64,000 nucleotides of DNA, from NCBI GenBank assembly GCA_015234465.1, contig JADGNA010000006.1:211955-275954 (forward strand), read 5' to 3'. Below are positions 33,321 to 41,565 of this stretch, piece after piece (within the stretch, counting starts at the first letter, position 1; each line of letters begins with the position of its first letter). The position numbers and the translations under genes were made by a program. Source of the DNA: Salinibacterium sp. (lineage in GTDB: Bacteria > Actinomycetota > Actinomycetes > Actinomycetales > Microbacteriaceae). A model generated the notes under the pieces. That model saw only the letters and a list, made by a program, of their open reading frames with translations, was not told where the DNA came from and ran no database searches.

Positions 33321-33590
33321 GTCAACATCCTCACGATGAGCCGCTACGCCCGTAAGCCCACGTTCGAGGGATCTACCTCCGGCGTCTCCTCGTCCGTTGC
33401 CTAGAGGCGCGATTCCCCATGCGGCGCCGCCGGTTACCGGATGTTGCTGGCAGAACTTTTCACGGTTTCAGCCGGGCGGCCTACCGAGGCTTGGAGCTTG
33501 TCGGCGCGAAACATGGTCCATCCCGCGTTCTGATCAGCAGCACGAAAGAAGGTGTCGGATGGAGTGTGCGAAAAAAATTCTTGCCGATTC

Positions 33591-34673
33591 ATGGTGATTC
33601 TCGAATTGGCCGCGCTCATGGTCGACATGAACGATTACCGACTCACCGACAACCTCGCTTCCGACTTGGCCACGCTCCGCACCGATTCCCCGCTCGCAGA
33701 CAACAGCATCCCTGCAGGGGTGCCCGCCTCGTTCAGTACCGGGGAGTACTACCTGTCGTGCAGTCCACAGATTGTCGCGGAGGTCGAGCACTACCGATCT
33801 GCACAGAAGCAGTGGCCTAAGGTGCGTCACATCGTGCGTGATGCGGTCGCCCGCACCGCAGAGGCGCGGACGCTCTCGGCGAAAACCCTCATGCGCATCG
33901 TCGGGCCGTTCGCGCTATGGTGCGTCACAACGCGCAGGATCCAGCCCGACCCGCAACATCTCTTCACGCAGGAGACTATCGATGCCTACTGCCTCTCACT
34001 GACCCTTTCCGCCGGGACCGTTGCCACCTACCGGTCGGCGCTGACCACCACCGCTCGGACAGTCAACGCCCTCGCCTACGCTCCGGCCCCGACCCCTCTG
34101 CCGAAACGAACCGTGCAGCCGCCTTACCGAGAGACTGAGTTGGACGAGTACCGGGCCTGGGCCGGCGCCCAGCGGACGGAACAGTTGAAGCAAAAGGCTC
34201 GGGTGATGATTGCGCTGATGGCTGGTGCGGGACTGAGTCCGATAGAGACGACGACGCTGCGCGTGGAGGACGTCGGTGTTGATGGGGACGGGGTGCTGCT
34301 GACGGTGCACGGTTCGAAGCCTCGTCAGGTGGCGGTCCTTCACGAGTGGGAGCAGTGGGTCATCGAGTCCGTCGCCGAGAGGGAGCCCAGCGACTTCGTG
34401 TGGGGCGCCGCGCAGCGACGGGTGCGTCCGAATCAGATCAGCGAGTTCATCCATGCCGCCACGGCCGGTGCGCCGGCGAGTCAGCGGTTGCGAGCAACGT
34501 GGATTGTGACGCATCTGGGTCTTGGCACTCCGTTGACGGTGCTGTTTCGTGCTGGCGGCATCGCCCAGCTCGACAACCTCGACCAGTACCTGGTCCACGT
34601 TCCGACACGCAGCGATCCTGAGTCGCGGACCCTGCTGCGGGGCCCTCGCCGGGTAGGTCTATTCGCGGCGTGA
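33591..34673 (+). CDS. degenerate tyrosine-recombinase-like protein A
   Basis: The start is uncertain; the frame opens at 33552 and ATGs lie at 33591, 33618 and 33627. It has the layout of a phage-integrase-type protein: an N-terminal helical core-binding part and a C-terminal catalytic-fold part. The catalytic residues are largely lost. The normal 'TGLR' Arg is Ser (MAGAGLSPIET), and the HxLRH box reads QRLRATW with both His missing but the Arg kept. The late GH is AGG, and Tyr remains in LDQYL. The same pattern occurs in 37037-37912 and 37956-39023, so this is a family trait and not random decay. DNA binding without cleavage is the simplest reading. Confidence 0.65.
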   Translation: MVILELAALMVDMNDYRLTDNLASDLATLRTDSPLADNSIPAGVPASFSTGEYYLSCSPQIVAEVEHYRSAQKQWPKVRHIVRDAVARTAEARTLSAKTLMRIVGPFALWCVTTRRIQPDPQHLFTQETIDAYCLSLTLSAGTVATYRSALTTTARTVNALAYAPAPTPLPKRTVQPPYRETELDEYRAWAGAQRTEQLKQKARVMIALMAGAGLSPIETTTLRVEDVGVDGDGVLLTVHGSKPRQVAVLHEWEQWVIESVAEREPSDFVWGAAQRRVRPNQISEFIHAATAGAPASQRLRATWIVTHLGLGTPLTVLFRAGGIAQLDNLDQYLVHVPTRSDPESRTLLRGPRRVGLFAA

Positions 34674-34682
34674 TCGTCTAGG

Positions 34683-35120
34683 TCAGGGCCCTGTGATTCG
34701 TGCCACGTCTTGCTCCGCCCACTCGATCAAGAGACCGATTCTTCCCTCCAGCAGCAGGTCCCAACGCGTCCGCTCGTCGCCGATGTAGGCCTGGCCGGCG
34801 AACCAGGCAATCCGGGTTGCGTTGCCCAAGTATCCGCGTGACAGTACGGCCAGTACGTCTGACAACCCGGGCGCAGCTCGCCCGTCTCGGAATTGCGCGG
34901 CCGGGTAGTAGACGTTTCCGTCGTTGAACTCCGCCCCCAGCACTTGATCGGCTTCTCGCCATCCCCGCAGGGTGTCCGCTGAGATCTGGCAGTAATCCAT
35001 CACGGCTTGTGCACTTACCCACCGGCCGAGCGTCGCGAAGTAGCGGACCGTTTCCTCACTGCCTTCATACTTCGGGGACTTGGCAGACGGACCTGACGGA
35101 GGGTGGCGACCGGGGATCAT
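34683..35120 (-). CDS. HTH protein with MbcA/Xre-antitoxin-like C-terminus (member 3)
   Basis: A 145-residue protein with the HTH VSAQAVMDYCQISADTLRGWREA, then VYYPAAQFRDGRAAPGLSDVLAVL and a helical C-terminus ending in a Trp/Glu-rich helix. GGGGAGGA lies before its ATG inside the end of the metallophosphoesterase gene, only two bases separating the two genes. It shares the QF...G...P.L.[DE] pattern with members 1 and 2. It likely acts as the regulator or antitoxin-like partner of the upstream enzyme. Confidence 0.65.
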   Translation of the reverse strand: MIPGRHPPSGPSAKSPKYEGSEETVRYFATLGRWVSAQAVMDYCQISADTLRGWREADQVLGAEFNDGNVYYPAAQFRDGRAAPGLSDVLAVLSRGYLGNATRIAWFAGQAYIGDERTRWDLLLEGRIGLLIEWAEQDVARITGP

Positions 35121-35122
35121 CG

Positions 35123-35971
35123 TCAGTCCTCCCCTACTGGCGTGCGGTGTTCGTCGCGGAGGGAGAAGAACTTTAGCTGCAGAGTGTCCACATCCAGGAC
35201 CGCTTGGCTGACCGTCGCATGTCCGTTCATGTTGAGGATCACGATCCTCGACGTGAAGTCGCCGGCATCGTCGTTGAACTCGACGGTCTCATCAACGTGA
35301 AGGTGGTAGTGGCCGCCGAGGTATAGCTTGGGCCGCACTTGCATGAAGCCGCGATGGAACATCCGCCGCCCCATAGCCGAATGGGCCAGGCCACTCGTCG
35401 GCCACCAATGGTTGGTGGCGGTCAGATGTGCCTCCAGAGTCGGGACCCCGATAGGGGCATCATGTCCGACGAGTACGCAGGCGTGCTCGTGGCCAAGGAC
35501 CTCCAGGTCGTGGTCGGTGATGGTCTCCTCCTCCCACCACGACTGCCCTTCCACCCGGTTGCCGACGTCAACTGAGGCGGCCCCGCCCAACGCGGCAAGG
35601 GTCTTCCCGGAGCTGAGGACCGTGCGGTAGCCGCGCGGGATGTGGGCGATGTTGGGCCGCAGCCACCGCAACCCATCGGCGCTGACCGGATGCCGGTACA
35701 ACCTCGCGAAGTCCTCGTGATTCCCGTCAACAAAGAACAGGCTCTGCTGCCGGGCGGCAAGGCGCCGACTGAGCTTGCTCAGATCCACACCCCAGTTGCC
35801 GCGCGGCCAGATAAAGCCAAAATCCCCCAAGATCAAAAGCACACGCACACCGCGCTCGTGCATTCGGGCGGAAACCGCGAGTACATGTTCCATGTCGCCA
35901 TGGGTGTCGCCGAGAACCCCCAAGCGTCTCGCAGTGGCCAACGTCTCTAGGGGACGGAGCACGTCAGTCAT
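35123..35971 (-). CDS. calcineurin-like metallophosphoesterase
   Basis: A 282-residue enzyme with every metallophosphoesterase motif: GDTHGD (about 21-26), GDFGFIWP, GNHE, VLVGHDAP and GGHYHLHV. It hydrolyses phosphodiesters or phosphomonoesters in the cytoplasm using two metal ions; the substrate is unknown. It is followed after two bases by HTH member 3, so the pair is one transcription unit. The same HTH family follows quite different partners at 30 and 31 kb. Confidence 0.88.
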   Translation of the reverse strand: MTDVLRPLETLATARRLGVLGDTHGDMEHVLAVSARMHERGVRVLLILGDFGFIWPRGNWGVDLSKLSRRLAARQQSLFFVDGNHEDFARLYRHPVSADGLRWLRPNIAHIPRGYRTVLSSGKTLAALGGAASVDVGNRVEGQSWWEEETITDHDLEVLGHEHACVLVGHDAPIGVPTLEAHLTATNHWWPTSGLAHSAMGRRMFHRGFMQVRPKLYLGGHYHLHVDETVEFNDDAGDFTSRIVILNMNGHATVSQAVLDVDTLQLKFFSLRDEHRTPVGED

Positions 35972-36299
35972 TCACTCAGCCCCATACCCGGAGGTGGGAC
36001 TCGCTCGAAGACACCACCGGGTCGACCCACGAGGGGTGAGCGCGACACCCATCAGGTGCGGATCGATCTGCAGCAGCATGGGCAGGCACCGTTTCGATGA
36101 CTCTCTCCTCAAGTTGATGCCGCACAACAGCGGAAACAATAGCGGTCTGACGCTATAGCTCGGGTCAATCTGCTGAGAGGGATAGCGCTGCTGCTGTCGA
36201 TGAGTCGGTGTGTTTGTGCACGATCCGCGCCTGCGCAGCCCCCGGTCGCCGTTTCGGAACGCAGATCACGGGGTGGACGCTGGCGATGAGCGGACGAGT
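35972..36299. other. intergenic, no gene seen
   Basis: About 330 bases upstream of the metallophosphoesterase gene and downstream of the HA-domain gene. No supported frame, hairpin or RNA gene was seen. Confidence 0.3.
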
Positions 36300-36863
36300 T
36301 CAGGTGGTCCTGCTCATCTCCATAAGTGCGTCGAGCTGCGCTGCCCGTGGTGGAGGAAGCAGATGCCGGCGCCGAAGGTCGAGTTGCCGACCGAGCCAGC
36401 GCGCCAGAGCGAACTGGCCGGCATCGCTTGCATCGAGGATCGGGAGGGTGCCAGTCGCGACGAGGTGCCGGCGGCATGCAGCGAGATTGCTGTTCCAGGC
36501 GGCGGTCTGGGGATCCCATTCGAATGCCGGCGATACGTCCAGTCGCACAGTTTGGTAAATACAAAGGCCCGCTCGATTCCGGCGCTGGTAGCGGGCCCAC
36601 TCGCCGAGACGCCGCTCCTCATCCGGAAGGGAACTTCGGTCTCGGGTATTCTCGCGGGCCGCCTTGCCTCGCTCAACCCAGAACGATTCATAGGAGTGGA
36701 GCTGACTGATCCATCGGCGCTGCCTGGCCGGGACGCGGACGACGCTGTTCCTCGTGATGCGATCTTCGGCGGCTTCGAATAGGGCCGATCGCGGGTCAGT
36801 GTCGGCTACTGCGCCCCAGAGGGTGCTGGCATGGAGGTAGAGCGTTCGCGAAGTGGTGCGCAT
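36300..36863 (-). CDS. stand-alone helicase-associated (HA) domain protein
   Basis: A 187-residue protein containing two HA repeats. The first is W-I-S-Q-L...RRLGEWARYQRRNRAGLCIYQTVRLDVSPAFEW and the second W-N-S-N-L...FALARWLGRQLDLRRRHLLPPPRAAQLDAL. These repeats are normally found at the C-terminus of large helicases and bind DNA; here there is no helicase domain in the gene or next to it. It sits between the metallophosphoesterase unit and the recombinase-like operon and is divergent from the latter. Confidence 0.7.
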   Translation of the reverse strand: MRTTSRTLYLHASTLWGAVADTDPRSALFEAAEDRITRNSVVRVPARQRRWISQLHSYESFWVERGKAARENTRDRSSLPDEERRLGEWARYQRRNRAGLCIYQTVRLDVSPAFEWDPQTAAWNSNLAACRRHLVATGTLPILDASDAGQFALARWLGRQLDLRRRHLLPPPRAAQLDALMEMSRTT

Positions 36864-37036
36864 GGGACTGAGGTGCCTCTCTGCACCACCCGGTGTGATG
36901 CAGAAGGTCTGTGCGCGGCACGACGCCTCCCGTGTGCGCTACTCAGTTGGAGTGTCAATGACTCGGCGGTTATTTCAGCCATCTGGTTCCTACGGTGAGA
37001 GCTAGGCCCGAGACGCGGTGCCCAGTTGAGGACGCC

Positions 37037-37912
37037 ATGACAAAACCACCGACCGCTTACGTGCCGATTTTGGCGCTGCCCTACTGGGACACCATCGGCC
37101 CCTTCGTAGACGCGGTCGTCGCTGATTGCCTCCCCCATACCCAGCGACGCGACCGGGACCTGTACGCGGCGGCGGTTCCGATGGTGTTGTGGTGCTGGCG
37201 GGCCCGGGGCACCCCTCTGGAGCGGGCACGCATTTTCCGGACCACCATGATTGACCAGTTCATCCACCTCGGCATGCCAGGTGCCGCCCGCGGCAGTCAG
37301 GCAACGTTGCGGGCAACCCTGTGGCGTATCGCCGAGATACTCAACCCGGACCAAGCAGACGCACCGCACCGACCGATTGCCAGGTCCGCTCCGACTCGCC
37401 CCTACAGTGCGACCGAGATAGCTGACCTCGTATCCTGGGCGAGTACCCAGGCCACACCCGGGCGCCGCCGAGACGCCCGCACCATGCTCGCCCTGGGCCT
37501 CGGCGCCGGCCTGGCAGCCCGTGAACTCCTCGACGTGCAGACCACCGACGTGGTCATCGACACCACGGGAGATGTTCCGACCGCCCGGATCGTGGTGTGG
37601 CAGAACCGCACCCGGGTCATCCCTGTGACTCCCGACTGGGTGGCACCGCTGCGACAGACCCTGCTGGAGGTTTCGGCCGGTAGCTGGCTGTTCCGCCCCG
37701 GGAGGCAAACGGCCACGCCGGGACAGATCACCGACTTCCTCACCCGATCACGTAGTCCCTTGGACGTGCGGCCTGTGCGGATGCGTGCAACCTGGCTGAT
37801 CCAACACCTGGCCGAAGGAACACCGGCCGAGGAAGTCCTTCGCATCTCGGGACTGAAGAACTTCGCCGCCCTGGACCGATTCGCGCCAATGATCCCGAAA
37901 CGGGATCCTTGA
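37037..37912 (+). CDS. degenerate tyrosine-recombinase-like protein B
   Basis: From the ATG at 37037 (GAGG seven bases upstream) it has 291 residues. Relative to active recombinases (compare XerD at 54575-55486) the first catalytic Arg is Ala (LGAGLAAREL), and the HxLRH box is VRMRATW, with His lost and Arg kept. The late GH is SGL and the nucleophile Tyr is Phe (LDRFAPM). Core-binding and catalytic-fold regions are otherwise full length. It cannot be a normal recombinase. It leads a plus-strand run that ends with the DDE transposase. Confidence 0.7.
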   Translation: MTKPPTAYVPILALPYWDTIGPFVDAVVADCLPHTQRRDRDLYAAAVPMVLWCWRARGTPLERARIFRTTMIDQFIHLGMPGAARGSQATLRATLWRIAEILNPDQADAPHRPIARSAPTRPYSATEIADLVSWASTQATPGRRRDARTMLALGLGAGLAARELLDVQTTDVVIDTTGDVPTARIVVWQNRTRVIPVTPDWVAPLRQTLLEVSAGSWLFRPGRQTATPGQITDFLTRSRSPLDVRPVRMRATWLIQHLAEGTPAEEVLRISGLKNFAALDRFAPMIPKRDP

Positions 37913-37955
37913 GAAAAAACTTTGGCCAGATGAATACGCTTCTGACCGGGGATTA

Positions 37956-39023
37956 TTGCGTGCCCGCGCAATCTCCCGGAAAAAAGATCTCGAAACAGCG
38001 AAGAAATCAGTTCGTGCCGCATCCATACGGGGTGTGGAAAACAACCGACTCATTAACAAGACCACTGCTCGCGCTGCCACCGAGGCCGCCCTCATGCTGG
38101 CAGACCCCCATCTCCCGACCGTGTGCGCCCGAATCATCGCCGGCTACACACCCAACCCACAAACGGCGATCTGGACACAGGTCCGCCAGTTCACCATCGA
38201 CTGCACGATCACCATGTCACCGCGCACCCACGCAAATGCGCGCCGCTTGATGACCATGATTGGACTGTTCAGCGCGTGGGTCGTTACCGCCACCGGCTGC
38301 CCGGTGGAGCCTGCGCGAATCTTCACCCAGGCGCACCTCAACCGATACCTCAACGTCGGGCTTGCCCAGCATTCCGCGAGCTACCGATTTGATGTGTCGC
38401 GGATCATCGCGCGAGTGGCGGTGACAGTTGCTGGTGTTCTTCTCGAAAAGCTGCCGACTCCTCGCCAAGCCGAAGCGGTCACTCCCCACTCAGCAGACGA
38501 GGTCGCCCGATTGCGCTCGTGGTCGGATACCTTGTCGACGCCACTGAAACGGCAGAACGCGCGGGCGCTGCTGGCCTTGGCTGCCGGAGCGGGGCTGACC
38601 GCGCAACAGATCATGGACGCACAGGTCAGTGACGTCGACCTCACCAATGGTCGCGCGTTCGTGACCCTTCGCGAACCCATCGAACGTCGAGTACCTGTGC
38701 GCGCATCGTGGGTGCAACCTCTGAGCCGTGCGATCGGCGCTCGAACCGCAGGCGACGTGTTCCACGCCTATCGACTAGACGAGTATCCGCCCCACCAGTT
38801 GCAGCAGTTCCTCACCAAAAACCGAGGAGAGCTACGACCATCTGTTGCTCGACTGCGCTCAGGGTGGATCGTCTCCCTCATCAACGCGAACCTGCCCATC
38901 GACGTGCTTCTGGAGGTCACCGGATTCACGACACCAGCCAGCCTCTCCCCCTACCTTCGGCACACCCAAGCCCGTAGCACCACCGACTGGCTCGCCCGCA
39001 TCACCGGCGAGGTCAACGCATGA
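37956..39023 (+). CDS. degenerate tyrosine-recombinase-like protein C
   Basis: The frame starts at a TTG (37956); a GTG at 38034 is an alternative, and neither has a good ribosome site. Up to 355 residues. The catalytic Arg is Thr (AAGAGLTAQQIM), the HxLRH box is ARLRSGW and the late GH is TGF; Tyr is kept in LSPYLRH. Its stop overlaps the start of the DDE transposase gene (ATGA), so it is translated together with that transposase. It begins 43 bases after protein B. Confidence 0.7.
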   Translation: MRARAISRKKDLETAKKSVRAASIRGVENNRLINKTTARAATEAALMLADPHLPTVCARIIAGYTPNPQTAIWTQVRQFTIDCTITMSPRTHANARRLMTMIGLFSAWVVTATGCPVEPARIFTQAHLNRYLNVGLAQHSASYRFDVSRIIARVAVTVAGVLLEKLPTPRQAEAVTPHSADEVARLRSWSDTLSTPLKRQNARALLALAAGAGLTAQQIMDAQVSDVDLTNGRAFVTLREPIERRVPVRASWVQPLSRAIGARTAGDVFHAYRLDEYPPHQLQQFLTKNRGELRPSVARLRSGWIVSLINANLPIDVLLEVTGFTTPASLSPYLRHTQARSTTDWLARITGEVNA

Positions 39024-40999
39024 TCAGCACAGTTGACGACCACGGCGACGACCGTTTCGGCGGGTTCACCGAGGTCGAAGTCGACCAGCGCGGTCGACTG
39101 GAAACAGAGATCAGTCACGCAGACGTCGTTCGCGCCGCGACCAGGATCATGAAGTCCGGCGTCCTGACGCTGCTCGAAGACTGGGATCAGATCGACAATC
39201 CAGTGCCCGGACGCGGCGGCCGGCCACCGGTCATCCCCCGCGGCGCGATCCTGGTTGGAATGCTCCTCCTCGCTTCGGAGAAGAACTCCCTGTGGATCCG
39301 CAACCTCAACCGTGTTCTCTATCGCCGTCTCACTCAAGAGTCGCGCGATTACCTCGGACTGCCCACTCCGGTTGCATCATTCGGCATTGCATCCGGCGAA
39401 GAGACACGGTGGGAGAAGAACGTTGGCAACTCGTTCCACCGAATCCTGCGGCTCATGGACCCGTATCCAATGAAGCGATACGTAAATCTCGCCTACGGCC
39501 AAATCAGAGACGTTCTGGCGGCCCACGACAAGCACCGCGAACAGATCGCACGAGCACGCCTGAACGAGTTCACCAATGCCCTGCTGCACATGACCTACCG
39601 CGAGCAGCCACGTCACATACGCAGGGTCAGCAACCAGCTCGACATTTCCTTCGACCAGACCGTCATTCGCTCCGCAAGCCTAGCCAAGCAATACGCACCG
39701 AAGCGTTTGGAGGCACTCATCGCCGCGGAGGTCGCGGCGATCGCTAGCGGCGACATCGACGAAATCCAGCGACTCTCGAAAACCAGCACTGTCGACCCGT
39801 TCGCCGGATTCCATGCCAAGAGTGAAGACAACCGCTCTGACCTCACTCCCGGCAGCAGAGACTCCACGTCCCCCGTGAAGCGCGGCGGTAAGGACACGGA
39901 GTACATCTGGGGATGGGAGGTGAACATCGCTGTCCGGGTGGACTCGGAGGCGCCCGGAGCCAGGCGGTTTCCGCAACTCGCCGTGGCAGCCACCCTCAGC
40001 ATGCCTAACGTCGGCGTCTCCGAAGAAGCCGTGGAACTCATGCGCATTGCGGCACAGATCGGACTCACTCCAGGTCTCGCCGACGCCGACAAACAGTACT
40101 GGGCCAACGCGCTACCGTCCCGGCTGCACCTTCCCGCACGGGCGTTGGGCTGGACCCCGTCAACCGACTACAGAATCGACCGACTTGGCCCCCAGGGGAA
40201 GGACGGCGAGCTCGGGACGAAGGACGGCGTCATATTCATCGAAGGTCTCCGCTTGTGCCCCGGCACGCCGAAAGCGCTGCAGATGGCCTCGGTTGACCAT
40301 GAGAAGAAACAGAATGGCGTCGATGACGAGGTCTATAAGGTCCGAATCGAGAATCGGCGCGCGTTCCAGGTCCGAGCCAAAGAGCGCCCCGATGCCAAGG
40401 GACGCCAACCCGTCAGTTGCCCCGCCCGAAGCAACAGCCCGACCGTCAGCTGCCCCATCTTCGAACTCCTGATGGCACGTGAGGGTAAGGCTCTTCCCGC
40501 AGTCGCTGAGAAGGAGCGCATCCGCGTTGACGAAGCGGATGCTCCTGACATGAATTTCCTCCCCAAGATCTGCCGCCAGCACTCCGTGACACTGCAGCAG
40601 GAGGACGACATTCGAACCAGCCAAGGTTTCCAGTACAAGAGCGAGGAATGGCATGAGTTCCACGAGCACGCTCGGAACAGCATCGAAGGTCTCAACGGCA
40701 ACAGCAAGGATGACGGCCAGGAGAGCATCGATAGTCCCTCGCGGCGTCGGGTCCGCGGATTCGCAGCCGCCGGCTTCTTCATGGCGTTCCTGCTCACCGT
40801 CTACAACCTGCGCGCCGTTGCCACCTTCCTAAAAGAAGAAGCCATCGCAGCGCTGAAAGACCAACCGAGCGACCCCGGCGAGAAGAAGCAGCGCCGCCGC
40901 GACCGTGTGAGCATCAACCGCTACACGGGAACTCTCCCGAGCGATCCGGTCATCCTTCTTTACCACCAAGGCAAATTGGCGTCGCCGCTCAGAACCTAG
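39020..40999 (+). CDS. DDE transposase, IS1182-like
   Basis: A 659-residue protein. An N-terminal transposase domain (GRGGRPPVIPRGAILVGML, about 64-150) is followed by an RNase-H-like core. A first Asp lies in DISFDQTV (Asp212), the next strand is WGWEVNIAV (298-305), a second Asp lies in GLADADKQYW (Asp355 or Asp357) and Glu in ARNSIEGLNG (Glu556). The long insert between the second Asp and the Glu has cysteines at 413, 467, 478 and 518, as in IS1182-type transposases. It is far longer than most single-gene IS transposases and is coupled to two degenerate recombinase-like genes. The surrounding unit lacks obvious terminal repeats by eye. Confidence 0.7.
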   Translation: MISTVDDHGDDRFGGFTEVEVDQRGRLETEISHADVVRAATRIMKSGVLTLLEDWDQIDNPVPGRGGRPPVIPRGAILVGMLLLASEKNSLWIRNLNRVLYRRLTQESRDYLGLPTPVASFGIASGEETRWEKNVGNSFHRILRLMDPYPMKRYVNLAYGQIRDVLAAHDKHREQIARARLNEFTNALLHMTYREQPRHIRRVSNQLDISFDQTVIRSASLAKQYAPKRLEALIAAEVAAIASGDIDEIQRLSKTSTVDPFAGFHAKSEDNRSDLTPGSRDSTSPVKRGGKDTEYIWGWEVNIAVRVDSEAPGARRFPQLAVAATLSMPNVGVSEEAVELMRIAAQIGLTPGLADADKQYWANALPSRLHLPARALGWTPSTDYRIDRLGPQGKDGELGTKDGVIFIEGLRLCPGTPKALQMASVDHEKKQNGVDDEVYKVRIENRRAFQVRAKERPDAKGRQPVSCPARSNSPTVSCPIFELLMAREGKALPAVAEKERIRVDEADAPDMNFLPKICRQHSVTLQQEDDIRTSQGFQYKSEEWHEFHEHARNSIEGLNGNSKDDGQESIDSPSRRRVRGFAAAGFFMAFLLTVYNLRAVATFLKEEAIAALKDQPSDPGEKKQRRRDRVSINRYTGTLPSDPVILLYHQGKLASPLRT

Positions 41000-41051
41000 G
41001 CAACCCCGCCCACAGTTTCCGCCCCCACACCCCGCATTAAGATCAATACGA

Positions 41052-41074
41052 CGCGCCCGAAAACGGGCGCGTTT
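41052..41074 (+). terminator. rho-independent terminator after the DDE transposase gene
   Basis: A perfect eight-base GC stem (CGCGCCCG) with an AAAA loop, followed by TTTCG, 52 bases after the stop of the DDE gene. Likely ends the recombinase-like/transposase operon. Confidence 0.65.
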
Positions 41075-41150
41075 CGCCATTTAACGCCCAGAGCTTCGGG
41101 AATCGGCTGGCCGAGCGCATTCAACCCGTTTCAACCCCTCTGAAAACGAC

Positions 41151-41184
41151 GAAATCCCTCCCGGCATCTGCCGAAAGGGATTTC
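41151..41184 (-). terminator. hairpin, likely terminator of tRNA-Pro
   Basis: A long hairpin (GAAATCCCT pairing with AGGGATTTC, plus an inner CGGCA/TGCCG stem). On the minus strand it is followed by GTCGTTTTC and lies about 37 bases past the tRNA-Pro 3' end. Confidence 0.6.
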
Positions 41185-41221
41185 GCTTTGAGTATTTGGG
41201 ACGGTTTTTGGTTCGACCCAT

Positions 41222-41298
<77 letters not shown>

Positions 41299-41565
41299 TG
41301 GCTTGCTGCTGCGGCTTCCGATCTCTCGGCGGCTGAAGCAACCGGACAAGCTTATCGTGTTTCTGGCGCGCATCCGAACACGACGCTTTCGACCGTCGCG
41401 CCCCGCTCATGTGAGCAGACGGGGTACAAACTCGAGAGTCTCTTGTACCCCGGTTTCGCTGCGGAATGCCCTTTATTTCCCCCCGCACTGGGGGATCTTG
41501 TACCCCCAATTTGTCCCCCCAACGTGATTCACTGGGAACACGAGCAAGGCGAAGGGAAACCCGAA

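Noticed and set aside
33396..41004. A nine-base inverted match (GTTGCCTAG at 33396 and CTAGGCAAC at 40996) flanking the recombinase-like/DDE cluster, considered as element ends.
   Set aside because: Too short, the right copy overlaps the transposase stop codon, and no target duplication is visible. Chance is a sufficient explanation.
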